Under the pieces are notes generated by a model, which searched no databases, was not told the origin of the DNA, and saw nothing but the letters and a program-made list of their open reading frames with translations. From Vulcanimicrobium alpinum (GTDB lineage Bacteria; Vulcanimicrobiota; Vulcanimicrobiia; Vulcanimicrobiales; Vulcanimicrobiaceae), in assembly GCF_027923555.1 (NCBI RefSeq), contig NZ_AP025523.1, forward strand, positions 3,104,484-3,168,483: a DNA stretch of 64,000 bases. The letters are read 5' to 3'. How positions within the stretch are numbered: position 1 is the first letter of the stretch; each line of letters begins with the position of its first letter. A program made the position numbers and the translations under genes. Of this stretch, positions 49,320-58,892 are shown piece by piece.

Positions 49320-50031
49320 ACCCCTGCTCGCCGTCGACGGCCTGTGCACCAATTACGGAAAGATCCGCATCCTGCGCGACGTCTCGCTCACCGTCGGCGA
49401 AGGCGAAGTCGTCGCGCTGCTCGGGCTCAACGGCGCCGGCAAGACGACGACGATGCGCAGCATCCTCGGCCTCACGCCGCCGCGCGCCGGAACGATCCGC
49501 TACGACGGCCGCGACATCACCGGCCGGCCTGCCTATCAGATCGCTCGGCTGGGCGTCGGCTACGTCCCCGAAGGACGCCGGATGTTCAAAGACTTGAGCA
49601 CGCTCGAGAACCTGCAGCTCGCCGAGAACGGGCGCGGCGGCGACTGGACGATCGCGCGGGTCTTCGAGAAGCTGCCGAAACTCGCGGAGCTGCGCGCGCG
49701 CAAATCGGGCCGGCTCTCCGGCGGCGAACAGGAGATGCTCGCGATTGGGCGCGCGCTGGTGGCGAACCCGCGCCTCCTGCTCGTCGACGAGCCCTCGCAG
49801 GGCCTCGCGCCGCTCGTCGTCGAGGATGTCTATCGCATGCTCGCCGAGTTGAAGAAGACGGGCGTCGCGATTCTGCTCGTCGAGCAGAACGCGCTGCTCG
49901 CGCTGCGGGTCGCCGACCGCGCGTACGTGCTCGACAGCGGCCGCGTCGTGCACTCGGGGCCGGCCGCCGAGCTCGCGGCGGATCGCGACCGCATCCGCAC
50001 GCTGATGGGCCTGGAGGTTGCGGCGAGCTAG
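49312..50031 (+). CDS. livF: LIV-type ABC ATPase LivF (second system)
   Basis: A 239-residue ATPase: Walker A GLNGAGKTTTMRSILGL, the LivF-specific YVPEGRRMFKDLSTLENL, signature LSGGEQEMLAIGRAL, Walker B LLLVDEPSQGLAPLVV and the switch-region LVEQNALLALRVADRAYVL. It completes a full second importer with the four genes before it. The 3-hydroxyisobutyrate-dehydrogenase-like gene follows after 3 bases. Confidence 0.94.
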   Translation: MSEPLLAVDGLCTNYGKIRILRDVSLTVGEGEVVALLGLNGAGKTTTMRSILGLTPPRAGTIRYDGRDITGRPAYQIARLGVGYVPEGRRMFKDLSTLENLQLAENGRGGDWTIARVFEKLPKLAELRARKSGRLSGGEQEMLAIGRALVANPRLLLVDEPSQGLAPLVVEDVYRMLAELKKTGVAILLVEQNALLALRVADRAYVLDSGRVVHSGPAAELAADRDRIRTLMGLEVAAS

Positions 50032-50034
50032 GCG

Positions 50035-50895
50035 ATGGCGAGCTTGGGATGGATCGGATTCGGCGAGATCGGCCTGCCGATGGCGCTGCGGCTGATCGGC
50101 GCCGGTCACGAGGTGGTGGTGTGGAATCGCAGCGCGGCGCGGCTGCAGCCCGCGCTCGACGCCGGCGCGACCGCCGCCGCGTCGCCGGCCGACGTCGCGG
50201 TGCGCTGCGAGGCGACGTTCGTCTGCGTCACCGACGGCGACGCCGTCGAGGAGATCGTCTTCGGCGAACGCGGGATCGCGGAGGGCGCGAGCGCGGGGAC
50301 GCTGGTCGTCGACCACTCGACGATCCATCCCGACGAGACGCGCGGTTTTGCCGAGCAACTGACGGAGATCGGAGCGGGGTGGGTCGACGCGCCGGTTTCG
50401 GGCGGTCCCGGCGGCGCGCGTGCGGGGACGCTGGCGTCGTTTCTCGGCGGCAGCGACGGTGACGTTGCGCGCGTGATGCCCTGGATCGCGGCGTACGTCG
50501 CGAAGGCGACGCACCTCGGCCCCGTCGGCAGCGGGCAGATCGCGAAATCGTGCAATCAGGCTGTGGTCGCGTCGACGATCGCGATCTGGGCCGAGATCAT
50601 CGGCTACGCGCGCGCGTGCGGCATCGATCCCGAGACCCTCGTCGATGCGGTCGAAGGCGGCTGGGCCGACTCGCCGTTGCGCCGCGACTTCGCGACCGCG
50701 ATGGCGCGCGGCGCGGAGCGCACCGACCGCCGCACCCTGATCTTGAAAGATCTGGAGATCGTCTCCGACATGGCGGGGAGCGTGCGCGCGCCGGTCCCGC
50801 TCACGGGGCTCGTCACGTCGCTGTTCCGGATGGCGCTCGCGCGCGATCCCGAGATCGCGGGGATGACCGCGATCGCGGGATTGTACGAGCGATGA
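50035..50895 (+). CDS. NAD(P)-dependent beta-hydroxyacid dehydrogenase (3-hydroxyisobutyrate dehydrogenase family)
   Basis: A 286-residue enzyme with the N-terminal Rossmann motif LGWIGFGEIGLPMALRLI, the substrate motif DAPVSGGPGGARAGTL, and the catalytic lysine in GSGQIAKSCNQAVV. This family oxidises 3-hydroxyisobutyrate, tartronate semialdehyde or similar beta-hydroxy acids, or reduces the aldehyde. It sits in the transporter operon, which suggests work on the imported compound; a valine-derived branched acid would fit but is not shown. Confidence 0.85.
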   Translation: MASLGWIGFGEIGLPMALRLIGAGHEVVVWNRSAARLQPALDAGATAAASPADVAVRCEATFVCVTDGDAVEEIVFGERGIAEGASAGTLVVDHSTIHPDETRGFAEQLTEIGAGWVDAPVSGGPGGARAGTLASFLGGSDGDVARVMPWIAAYVAKATHLGPVGSGQIAKSCNQAVVASTIAIWAEIIGYARACGIDPETLVDAVEGGWADSPLRRDFATAMARGAERTDRRTLILKDLEIVSDMAGSVRAPVPLTGLVTSLFRMALARDPEIAGMTAIAGLYER

Positions 50896-51890
50896 TCCCC
50901 GCCACGACGACTGCGATCGCGATCGAGCGGCCCGGCGGACCCCATGTCCTGGTTTCCAAGGAGATTCCGCTCCCGCCGCTCGGCGACGACGACGTCCTCA
51001 TCTCCGTGGCAGCGGCGGGCGTCAACCGGCCCGATGTGTTTCAGCGGCTCGGCGCCTATCCGCCGCCGCCCGGCGCCTCGCCGATCCCGGGGCTGGAAGT
51101 TGCGGGGACGATCGCGGCGCGCGGCGCGCGCGTGACCGAGTTCGCCGTCGGCGACCAGGTGTGCGCGCTGCTCTCGGGCGGGGGCTACGCGGCGCACGCA
51201 GTCGCGCCCGCGGCGCAATGTCTGCCGATTCCGCGCGGCGTCAGCATGGTCGAAGCGGCGGCGCTTCCGGAGACGACGTTCACGGTATGGGTGAACGTGT
51301 TCGAGCGCGCGCGCCTGCAGCGCGGCGAGTCGCTTCTCGTGCACGGCGGCGCGAGCGGGATCGGGACGACGGCGATCCAGATCGCGAAGGCGCGCGGCGC
51401 GCGCGTGTTCGCGACGGCGGGCGGTGCCGAGAAGCGCGCGGTGTGCGAACGGCTCGGAGCGGAACGCTGCGTCGACTATCGCGACGAAGACTTCGTCGCC
51501 GTCGTGCGCGAGGCGACCGGCGGCCGGGGTGTCGACGTCGTGCTCGACATCGTCGGCGGCGAATACACGCCGCGCAACCTCGACGTTCTCGCGATGGACG
51601 GACGGCTCACGCAAGTCGGCACGATGCGCGACGCGCACGCCGAGGTGAACCTGGGCATCGTGATGCGCAAGCGGCTCTGGATCACGGGTTCGCTGCTGCG
51701 CCCGCGCAGCGTCGCCGAAAAAGGTGCGATTGCGCAAGCGGTGCTCGCCGAGGTGTGGCCGCTGATCGAAAGCGGCGCCTACCGCCCCGTCATCGACACG
51801 ACGTTCCCGCTGGAACGCGCCGCCGACGCCCACCGCCGCATCGACGCCGGCGACCACATCGGAAAAATCGTCCTGACCATCTCACGCTGA
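50892..51890 (+). CDS. NAD(P)H:quinone oxidoreductase-like zinc-free MDR enzyme
   Basis: A 332-residue medium-chain dehydrogenase without zinc-binding residues. PPPPGASPIPGLEVAGTIAARG, ETTFTVWVNVFERARLQRGE and the nucleotide motif HGGASGIGTTAIQIAKARGA are those of the PIG3/QOR-type quinone oxidoreductase group. It reduces quinones or enone compounds with NADPH. It overlaps the dehydrogenase gene by 4 bases (ATGA) and is the last gene of the operon; it ends 5 bases before the convergent ddl. Confidence 0.88.
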   Translation: MIPATTTAIAIERPGGPHVLVSKEIPLPPLGDDDVLISVAAAGVNRPDVFQRLGAYPPPPGASPIPGLEVAGTIAARGARVTEFAVGDQVCALLSGGGYAAHAVAPAAQCLPIPRGVSMVEAAALPETTFTVWVNVFERARLQRGESLLVHGGASGIGTTAIQIAKARGARVFATAGGAEKRAVCERLGAERCVDYRDEDFVAVVREATGGRGVDVVLDIVGGEYTPRNLDVLAMDGRLTQVGTMRDAHAEVNLGIVMRKRLWITGSLLRPRSVAEKGAIAQAVLAEVWPLIESGAYRPVIDTTFPLERAADAHRRIDAGDHIGKIVLTISR

Positions 51891-51895
51891 GCGCG

Positions 51896-52819
51896 TCAGC
51901 CGACTTGCAGTTCGGTTGCGCGGGCGAGGGCGTGCTGCACGAGGCGTTCCACCAGCGCTTCGTAGGAGATGCCGGCGCTCAACGCTTCTTCGGGGAGGAG
52001 GCTGGTCGGCGTCATCCCGGGGAGCGCGTTGATCTCGAGGATCGTCGGACGCCCTTCTTTGGTGACGATGAAGTCGGTGCGCGAGTAATCGCGCAGGCCC
52101 AGCAGGCGATGCACCGAGAGCGCGAGCGTCTGCAGACGCGAGGTGAGATCGTGATCGATCGGCGCCGGGATGAGATGGCGCGAGCCGCCCGGCTTGTACT
52201 TCGCGTCGTACGAATAGAACTCGTCGCTAGGCACGATCTCGACGACCGGCAGCGCTTCTTCACCGAGCACGCCGCACGAGAACTCGCGCCCCGGCACGAA
52301 CTCCTCGGCCAGCACCTCGGGCGTGCGCGTCGATGCGGCGAGCACCGCCTTCGACCACGCTTCGTGCGACTTCACGATCACCACGCCCGCACTCGAACCG
52401 CTCGCGCGCGGTTTCACCACCAACGGCAGATTCAGCGAACCCGGCAGCAGCGGCAGCGTCCCGCCGGTGAGATCGAAGACGTCCCAGGCGGGCGTCGGCA
52501 GGCCCTCGGCGGCGAGCAGCTTCTTCGTGAGGTGCTTGTCCATCGCGACCGCGCACGCGGCGATCCCGCTGCCGGTGAACGGAATCCCCATCCACTCGAG
52601 GATCCCTTGGATCGTGCCGTCTTCGCCGCCCGGTCCGTGCAGCGCGTTGAAGACGACGTCCGGCGCGATCTCGCGAATCGCTTCGACGAAGCGGCCGTCG
52701 AAGTCGAGCGAACGTGCATCGTGGCCGAGCGCGGCGAGCGCGCGCATCACGCCGGTGCCGCTTTGGATCGACACCTCGCGTTCCGCGCTCGGACCACCCA
52801 TCACCACGGCGACCTTCAA
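51896..52819 (-). CDS. ddl: D-alanine--D-alanine ligase
   Basis: A 307-residue ATP-grasp ligase that makes D-Ala-D-Ala for MurF. The N-terminus is KVAVVMGGPSAEREVSIQSG, GPGGEDGTIQGILEWMGIPF is diagnostic, VKPRASGSSAGVVIVKSH is the ATP-grasp loop, and ILEINALPGMTPTSLLPEEA the metal site. The start is a TTG at 52819 overlapping the murB stop (TTGA). It ends the peptidoglycan cluster as read in this window. Confidence 0.95.
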   Translation of the reverse strand: MKVAVVMGGPSAEREVSIQSGTGVMRALAALGHDARSLDFDGRFVEAIREIAPDVVFNALHGPGGEDGTIQGILEWMGIPFTGSGIAACAVAMDKHLTKKLLAAEGLPTPAWDVFDLTGGTLPLLPGSLNLPLVVKPRASGSSAGVVIVKSHEAWSKAVLAASTRTPEVLAEEFVPGREFSCGVLGEEALPVVEIVPSDEFYSYDAKYKPGGSRHLIPAPIDHDLTSRLQTLALSVHRLLGLRDYSRTDFIVTKEGRPTILEINALPGMTPTSLLPEEALSAGISYEALVERLVQHALARATELQVG

Positions 52820-53745
52820 TGAAATTCTCCGACGAGATGCACTTCGAGATGGAGCTCGACGCCGAACTCATCCTGGACCGCGCGGCGCACGCGCGTCAGG
52901 AGCGTCGCGACGTCCCGCGCCGACGCGCCGCCGGTGTTCACGATGAAGTTGGCGTGGAGCGGCGACACTTCGGCCCCGCCTTCGCGCCAGCCCTTGGCGC
53001 CGGCGGCTTCGATCAGGCGTCCGGCGTGATCGCCCTCGGGGTTGCGGAAGCACGACCCGGAGTTCGGGATCGCGACGGGCTGGGTCGCCTTGCGCCGCAC
53101 CAGGCGCGACTGCAGGCGCTCGCGCACCGCGGCCGCGTCGCCGCGTTCGAACCGCAGCTCGGCGCGCGCGACGATCGCGTCACGCGGCAGCGACGTCTGC
53201 CGGTAGCGCCAGCCGACGTCGACGCGGTGCGGCTCCGGGCGCGCCGGGGCCTGCACGATCACCTCGCGCGCGAACTCGCCGATCTCGCGATCGGTCCCGG
53301 CGTTCATGCGGATCGCGCCGCCGACCGTCGCGGGGATCCCCGCCAAACCGTCGACGCCGATCCCGCCGAGGGTCGCCACCTGCGCGCACAGCGCCGGGAG
53401 CGACGCGCTCCCGCCGGCGGCCGCGATCACCGTCCCGTTCTCCGCGCGCACGTCGAGCGTCGAGAACTCGCCTTCGAGCCGGAGCACGATCCCGCGGATC
53501 CCGCCGTCGCCGACCAGCAGATTCGAACCCGATCCGAGCACGAACATCGGCAGCCGCCGCTTGCGGACGCGGAGCAGGACGAACGCGAGCTCCTCAGCGC
53601 TCTCGACGTCGACGAGCGCGTCGGCCGGGCCGCCGATCTTCCACCAGGTGAACGGCGCGAGCGGCTGCGCGAAGCGCGCGCGCTCGCCGAACCGTTCGCG
53701 CAGCGCGTCGCGGTCGCCGTCGTCGAGGAGCCGGACCGTCTTCAC
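52816..53745 (-). CDS. murB: UDP-N-acetylenolpyruvoylglucosamine reductase
   Basis: A 309-residue FAD enzyme that reduces UDP-GlcNAc-enolpyruvate to UDP-MurNAc. TWWKIGGPADALVDVESAEE and FVLGSGSNLLVGDGGI line the flavin site. AGIPATVGGAIRMNAG and IPNSGSCFRNPEGDHAGRLIE carry the catalytic serine, and the active glutamate lies near the C-terminus. GTG start; 4-base overlaps join it to murC and ddl. Confidence 0.95.
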   Translation of the reverse strand: MKTVRLLDDGDRDALRERFGERARFAQPLAPFTWWKIGGPADALVDVESAEELAFVLLRVRKRRLPMFVLGSGSNLLVGDGGIRGIVLRLEGEFSTLDVRAENGTVIAAAGGSASLPALCAQVATLGGIGVDGLAGIPATVGGAIRMNAGTDREIGEFAREVIVQAPARPEPHRVDVGWRYRQTSLPRDAIVARAELRFERGDAAAVRERLQSRLVRRKATQPVAIPNSGSCFRNPEGDHAGRLIEAAGAKGWREGGAEVSPLHANFIVNTGGASARDVATLLTRVRRAVQDEFGVELHLEVHLVGEFH

Positions 53746-55112
53746 CGCGCGAGCGCGGCGGCGACGCGCTCGCCGAGGCGATGCGCGACGCCCGAGATCG
53801 AGCCGGCGCCGAGCATCAGCACGAGGGCGCCGTCCGGCGCTTCGTGCGGGATCACGTCGAGCAGCTCCTCGACGTCGGCGACGTAGCTGACCGGCGTCCC
53901 GCTCGCGGCGAGCGGCTCGCCGATCGAGCGCTCCGAGATCTCGGGGATCGGCGCTTCCGACGCCGCATAGATCGGCGCGAGCACGACGCGGTCGGCGCCG
54001 CGCAGCGACTCGGTGAACGCGTCGCGCAGGTATGCGGTGCGCGTGTACCGGTGCGGCTGGAACGCGACGACGATCGGCGCGCCCTGCGCGACGCCGCGCG
54101 CCGCCGCGATCGTCTTCTCGATCGCCGTCGGGTGATGCGCGTAATCGTCGACGACGGTGAACGCGCCGCGGCCGACGATCTCGAAGCGCCGCCGCACGCC
54201 GTGAAAACCGCGCAGCGCGGCGGCGATCGGGGCGAAGGGGATTCCGGCTGCGCGCGCTGCGGCGGTCGCACCGAGCGCGTTCTGCACGTTGATCTCACCC
54301 GGAACGTTGAGCGCGATCTCGCCGAGCGGCGTCCCGAGTTCGAGGACGCTGAACCGCGAGCCCAAGTTGTCGTACGCGATATCGGCGACGGTGAGGTCGG
54401 CGGCGGCGCGCGTCGCGAACGTCGTCACCGGCGCGCGCGCCATCCGCCCGACGAACGCGCTCGAACGGTTGTCGGTCCCGATCACCGCGCGGCCCGTCGG
54501 CGGCACCTTGTTGACGAAGGTCCCGAACTGCTCGATCAGCGACGCCATCTCGGCATCCGAGCCGATGTGATCGTTCTCGATGTTCGTCACCACCGCGATC
54601 GTCGGATTGAGATGCAGGAACGAGCCGTCCGATTCGTCGGCCTCGGTGACGAACCACGCGCTCCCCGCGCGCGCGTTCTTGCCGGTGTCCACGCGGACGC
54701 CGCCGACCGCGACCGTCGGATCGTAGCCTGCCTCTTCGAAGACCGACGCGAGCATCGCGGTCGTCGTCGTCTTTCCGTGCGTGCCGGCGACCGCGACGAG
54801 CTTGCGGCCTTCGGCGAGTACTGCGAGCAGCTTCCCGCGGGTGACGATGTCGAGCCGCCGTTCGATCGCGGCGACGAACTCGGGGTTGTCCTTCGCGATC
54901 GCCGACGAGACGACGACCGTCGCCGCATCGCCGACGTTCTCGGCGCGGTGACCGATCGCGATGCGGACGCCTTCGGCCTCGAGTTCCTCGATCAGCGGCG
55001 TGCGGCGGACGTCCGATCCGCTGACCCGAGCGCCCCGCGCGAGCAGCAGACGCGCGATCGCGCTCATGCCGATCCCGCCGGCGCCGACCAGATGATACGC
55101 CCCCTCCGTCAC
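53742..55112 (-). CDS. murC: UDP-N-acetylmuramate--L-alanine ligase
   Basis: A 456-residue Mur ligase that adds L-alanine to UDP-MurNAc. YHLVGAGGIGMSAIARLLLA is the N-terminal UDP domain, VAVAGTHGKTTTTAML the ATP loop, TNIENDHIGSDAEM and HPTAIEKTIAAAR later motifs. A GTG start at 55112 overlaps the end of murG. It is the first of the four ligases that build the stem peptide. Confidence 0.95.
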   Translation of the reverse strand: MTEGAYHLVGAGGIGMSAIARLLLARGARVSGSDVRRTPLIEELEAEGVRIAIGHRAENVGDAATVVVSSAIAKDNPEFVAAIERRLDIVTRGKLLAVLAEGRKLVAVAGTHGKTTTTAMLASVFEEAGYDPTVAVGGVRVDTGKNARAGSAWFVTEADESDGSFLHLNPTIAVVTNIENDHIGSDAEMASLIEQFGTFVNKVPPTGRAVIGTDNRSSAFVGRMARAPVTTFATRAAADLTVADIAYDNLGSRFSVLELGTPLGEIALNVPGEINVQNALGATAAARAAGIPFAPIAAALRGFHGVRRRFEIVGRGAFTVVDDYAHHPTAIEKTIAAARGVAQGAPIVVAFQPHRYTRTAYLRDAFTESLRGADRVVLAPIYAASEAPIPEISERSIGEPLAASGTPVSYVADVEELLDVIPHEAPDGALVLMLGAGSISGVAHRLGERVAAALAR

Positions 55113-56296
55113 GGCCGACCCCCGTTCGCGTCGGCGTTCTCGCGCACCCGCGCGTCGCGCTGCGCGCGCGTGAGCCGGAGCGGGCGCAAGCCTGCGATGC
55201 CAACGCGTTCGACGATCGCGGCCGCCGCGTCGTGGGGCGCGAGCGCGCACGCCGCCGCGGCCATCGCGCCGGTGCGATCCGGTTCGAGGACGTCGCGCAG
55301 CGCCCACCACAGCCGATCGCCGTCGAGTTCCGCGTCGGAGAGCACCGTCGCGGCTCCCGCCTCGGCGAAGAGCGCCGCGTTGTGCGCCTGATGCTGGTCC
55401 GCGGCGTGCGGGTACGGGATCAGAATCGCGGGTGTGCCGGTCGCCGCGAGTTCGGCGAGCGTCGACGCACCCGCGCGCGCGACGACGACGTCGGCGGCGG
55501 CGTAGGCGTCGCTCGGGTCGGCGAGATACGAGACAAGCCGCACGCGGTTTCCGGCGGCGAGCTCGCGTTCTTCGGCTTGCATGTATGCATGGTCGCGTTC
55601 ACCGCTGACGTGCAGAACCTGCCACGCATCCGGAAGGGTGCGGCGCGTCACCAGCGCCGCCACCGCTTCGTTGATCGACCGCGCACCTTGACTGCCGCCC
55701 ATCACGACGATCGTCGTACGCTCCGGATCGAGCTGCAGCCGCGCGCGCGCCGCGCGCGGATCGCTCGCGGCGCGCAGCGCGCCGCGAACCGGCGCGCCGG
55801 TGACGACCGTCTTGCGCCCGAACGACGCGCGCGACGCCGCGTACGTCGTCCACACTTCGTCGACCAGCGGCGCGAGCAGCCGGTTCGTCAGCCCCGGCGT
55901 GACGTTGATCTCGAGCAGTGCGATCCCGCACCGCAGGAGGCGTGCGACGCGCAGAACGCGCGCCGCGACGACGACCGGAAAGCAGACGTACCCGCCGGTC
56001 GCGATCACCATCATCGGGCGAAAGCGCGTGAGCGCGGCGAGCGCGACGGCGACGCCGGCGGCGTTCGCAGCGATCGTCCGCAGCGTTCCCAGCGAGAAGC
56101 GGCGCCGCAGCGGTGCGCTTGGGACGAACGTCAGCGGCATCGCCGTCACCAGCGAGGCTTCGAGCCCGTGCCGGTTGCCGTAGAAATGCGCGGCATAACC
56201 GTCGTCGAACGCGGCGCGCAACGCGCCGTCGATCGCGAGCGCGGGATAGATGTGGCCGCCGGTCCCGCCGCCGGTGAACGCGACGCGCAGTGTCAC
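55109..56296 (-). CDS. murG: UDP-GlcNAc:lipid I N-acetylglucosaminyltransferase
   Basis: A 395-residue GT28 glycosyltransferase that turns lipid I into lipid II at the inner face of the membrane. The N-terminal FTGGGTGGHIYPALAI, the central VVMGGSQGARSINEAV and the C-terminal VVARAGASTLAELAATGTPA with HAADQHQAHNAALF are classic MurG motifs. The tail has about 30 extra basic residues. Confidence 0.95.
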   Translation of the reverse strand: MTLRVAFTGGGTGGHIYPALAIDGALRAAFDDGYAAHFYGNRHGLEASLVTAMPLTFVPSAPLRRRFSLGTLRTIAANAAGVAVALAALTRFRPMMVIATGGYVCFPVVVAARVLRVARLLRCGIALLEINVTPGLTNRLLAPLVDEVWTTYAASRASFGRKTVVTGAPVRGALRAASDPRAARARLQLDPERTTIVVMGGSQGARSINEAVAALVTRRTLPDAWQVLHVSGERDHAYMQAEERELAAGNRVRLVSYLADPSDAYAAADVVVARAGASTLAELAATGTPAILIPYPHAADQHQAHNAALFAEAGAATVLSDAELDGDRLWWALRDVLEPDRTGAMAAAACALAPHDAAAAIVERVGIAGLRPLRLTRAQRDARVRENADANGGRP

Positions 56297-56314
56297 GACG
56301 GCACGGTCAGCGCG

Positions 56315-57487
56315 TCACGGCAGGGCGCGGCAGCGGCCGACGTTCGCGATCAGCCCGACCGCGACGAGCGAGACCACCAGCGACGTCCCGCCGAACGAGA
56401 TGAACGGGAGCGGCACCCCGGTGACCGGCCACGAGCCGGTGACGACGCCGATGTTGATGAACGCCTGGATCACGATCAGGAACGTGCATCCGAGCGCAAG
56501 CATCATCCCGAAACGGTCGGGCGCCTTCTGCGCGAGCGTGATCGCGCGGACCGCGAAGAGGACGAAGAGCGCGATCACCACCAGGCCGCCGAGCAGACCC
56601 AACTCCTCACCGAGCACCGCGAAGATGAAGTCGGTGTGGGCTTCGGGGAGATAGAAATACTTCTGCCGCGACGCGCCGAGGCCCAAGCCGATCACGCCGC
56701 CGCTTCCCAGCGCGAGCAGTGACTGCACGATGTGGAATCCCGTGTTCTGCGCGTCTTTCCACGGGTTGAGAAACGCGAACACGCGCGCGCGCTTGTACGC
56801 CGACGAGCCGACGGCGACGGCGACGGCCGGGAGCAGCGCCAGCGTGACCATGACGAGGTGCTCGAAGCGGGCGCCGGCGACGAAGATCATCGCGAACGCC
56901 GTGAAGATCAGCAGCGACGCCGTTCCCATGTCGGGCTCGAGAAAGATCGGCACCGCGAGCAGAAACGTCACGAAGAACGCCGGCGCGACACCTTTCGAGA
57001 GCGAGAGGACGCCCTCGCCGAGCTGGGCGAGCTTCGCGGCGAGGAACAGCACCAGCGCCAGCTTCGCGAACTCCGAGGGCTGAAACGAGAGCGCGTGAAA
57101 GCCGAGCCAGCGCCGCGCGCCGCCGGTCGCGAAGCCGACGTGCGGGATCAGCGTGAGGACGAGCAGGACGACGGCGAGGATCACCGTCCCCGGCGCGAGC
57201 GCCCGGAGCTTGCGGTAGTCGATGCGGTACGCGAGGTAGCCGAAGACGATCCCGGCGCCGAGATACGCGAGCTGACGCTTGAGATAGAACGCGTTGTCGT
57301 GATAGCTCGCGTACGCGGTCACGCTCGACGCGCTGAACACCATGACCAGGCCGATCGCGACCAGGAACGCGGCCGCGCCGAGCAGCAGCGCGTCGGGCGG
57401 GCGCAGCGCGATCCGCAGCGTGCGCTCCCGGCCGCGTTCGCGTTCGCGCCCCCGCGCGCGGGGCGCGACGCTGGCGCTACCGAGCAC
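56315..57487 (-). CDS. ftsW: Peptidoglycan polymerase FtsW (SEDS family)
   Basis: A 390-residue ten-helix SEDS glycosyltransferase that polymerises lipid II at the division site together with FtsI. VFSASSVTAYASYHD, GARRWLGFHALSFQPSEFAKL, EPDMGTASLLIF, FIFAVLGEELGLLGG and GVPLPFISFGGTSL are the family hallmarks. The start is taken at GTG 57487, inside the last codons of murD. The N-terminal extension (RARGRERERGRERTLR) is strongly basic. Confidence 0.93.
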   Translation of the reverse strand: MLGSASVAPRARGRERERGRERTLRIALRPPDALLLGAAAFLVAIGLVMVFSASSVTAYASYHDNAFYLKRQLAYLGAGIVFGYLAYRIDYRKLRALAPGTVILAVVLLVLTLIPHVGFATGGARRWLGFHALSFQPSEFAKLALVLFLAAKLAQLGEGVLSLSKGVAPAFFVTFLLAVPIFLEPDMGTASLLIFTAFAMIFVAGARFEHLVMVTLALLPAVAVAVGSSAYKRARVFAFLNPWKDAQNTGFHIVQSLLALGSGGVIGLGLGASRQKYFYLPEAHTDFIFAVLGEELGLLGGLVVIALFVLFAVRAITLAQKAPDRFGMMLALGCTFLIVIQAFINIGVVTGSWPVTGVPLPFISFGGTSLVVSLVAVGLIANVGRCRALP

Positions 57488-58892
57488 CGGCGACTCGATG
57501 GTCGAGCGCCTGCACCGCTTCGACGAACAACTCGCCGCGATGCTCGGCGGAGCGGAACATGTCGAACGACGCGCAGCCCGGCGAGAGCAGCACGATGTCA
57601 CCGGGCGCGGCGAGCGCGTGCGCGCGACGCACGGCCTCTTCCATCGACGCGGCGCGTTCGACGGTCGCGCGCTTCACAACGGCGGCGATCTCGTCGGCGG
57701 CTTCGCCGATCAGCACGACCGCCTTCGCGCGCGACGAGACGACCTTCCCCATCTCGGCGAACTCGGTCCCCTTCGCTTTGCCGCCGGCGATCAGCACGAT
57801 CGGCCGGTCGAACGAACGCATCGCCGCGATCACCGCGCCGGGATTCGTCGCCTTCGAATCGTCGACGTACTGCACGCCGTCGACGTCGGCGACGGGTGCG
57901 AGGCGATGACCGAGCGGCCGAAATCCCCGCACGCCCTCGCGGACGGCCTCGAGCGGGAGGCCCGCGGCGAGCGCGACCAGGATCGCGCCCATCGCGTTTT
58001 CGACGTTGTGCCGGCCGAGCAGCGGGATCTCGTCGACGCGCATCACGTCGATCGGCCGCGGATCGCCGGTCGGCGGCGCGTATACGATCAGCTCGCCGCC
58101 GCGCAGGTAGAGGCTCGTCGAGCGATGCGGCTCCGACGCGAACCACAACTGGCGGCTCTTGATGCGATTGCCGTCTTCACCCGGCGCGGCGCGCACGATC
58201 TCGTCGTCGTAGTTGCCGACGAACGTATCGCCCGGACCTTGGTTGGCGAAGATGCGGAACTTCGCTTCCGCATACTCCTCCATCGAAAAGTAGCGGTCGA
58301 GGTGATCGGGAGTGATGTTCGTGATCAGCGAGATCCGCGGCTTGAACGAACGGATCGACTCGAGCTGAAACGAGCTCACTTCGGCGATCACCCAGTCGTC
58401 GGGCGCCGCGCCGGCGGTCTCGCCGATCAGCGCGTTGCCGATGTTGCCCCCGACGTGCACGGTCTTCCCGGCGGCGGCGAAGAGCGCGCCGACGAGCGCC
58501 GTCGTGGTCGATTTTCCCTTCGTTCCGGTGACCGCGACGATCGGCGCCTTGCAGATGCGGTACGCGACTTCGACTTCGCTGAACACCGGGACGCCGGCGG
58601 CCTGCACGCGCCGCACGATCGGGGCGTTGAGCGGGATCCCCGGCGAGAGGACGGCCACCGTGAGCGAGGGGAGCAGCGCGTCGAGCGCGCCGGGATCGAC
58701 GAACGGGACGCCGCTCGCGGCGAGTTCCGCAAGCGCGTCACCGAGCGCGTCGCGCGGCGCCTCGTCGGTCGCGGCGATCGAGCCGACGCGCTCGCGCAGC
58801 ACCGCGACGCCGGCGCGTCCGCTGCGGCCCAGGCCGATGACGAGGACGTGTTCGGAGCGGTCGAAGCGGCCGCTGGGTGAGGGAACGTTCAT
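57477..58892 (-). CDS. murD: UDP-N-acetylmuramoylalanine--D-glutamate ligase
   Basis: A 471-residue Mur ligase that adds D-glutamate. VLVIGLGRSGRAGVAVL begins the UDP domain; VAVTGTKGKSTTTALV is the ATP loop; EVSSFQLESIRSFKPRI and NITPDHLDRYFSMEEY are diagnostic, with VDDSKATNPGAVIAA and LSPGCASFDMF near the C-terminus. It overlaps mraY and ftsW. Confidence 0.96.
   Translation of the reverse strand: MNVPSPSGRFDRSEHVLVIGLGRSGRAGVAVLRERVGSIAATDEAPRDALGDALAELAASGVPFVDPGALDALLPSLTVAVLSPGIPLNAPIVRRVQAAGVPVFSEVEVAYRICKAPIVAVTGTKGKSTTTALVGALFAAAGKTVHVGGNIGNALIGETAGAAPDDWVIAEVSSFQLESIRSFKPRISLITNITPDHLDRYFSMEEYAEAKFRIFANQGPGDTFVGNYDDEIVRAAPGEDGNRIKSRQLWFASEPHRSTSLYLRGGELIVYAPPTGDPRPIDVMRVDEIPLLGRHNVENAMGAILVALAAGLPLEAVREGVRGFRPLGHRLAPVADVDGVQYVDDSKATNPGAVIAAMRSFDRPIVLIAGGKAKGTEFAEMGKVVSSRAKAVVLIGEAADEIAAVVKRATVERAASMEEAVRRAHALAAPGDIVLLSPGCASFDMFRSAEHRGELFVEAVQALDHRVAGAR

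Noticed and set aside
56950-57020. The residues LSLSKG in FtsW look like the read-through of a short interspersed repeat.
   Set aside because: The segment aligns with the normal cytoplasmic loop of FtsW and the DNA lacks the repeat core; likely coincidence.
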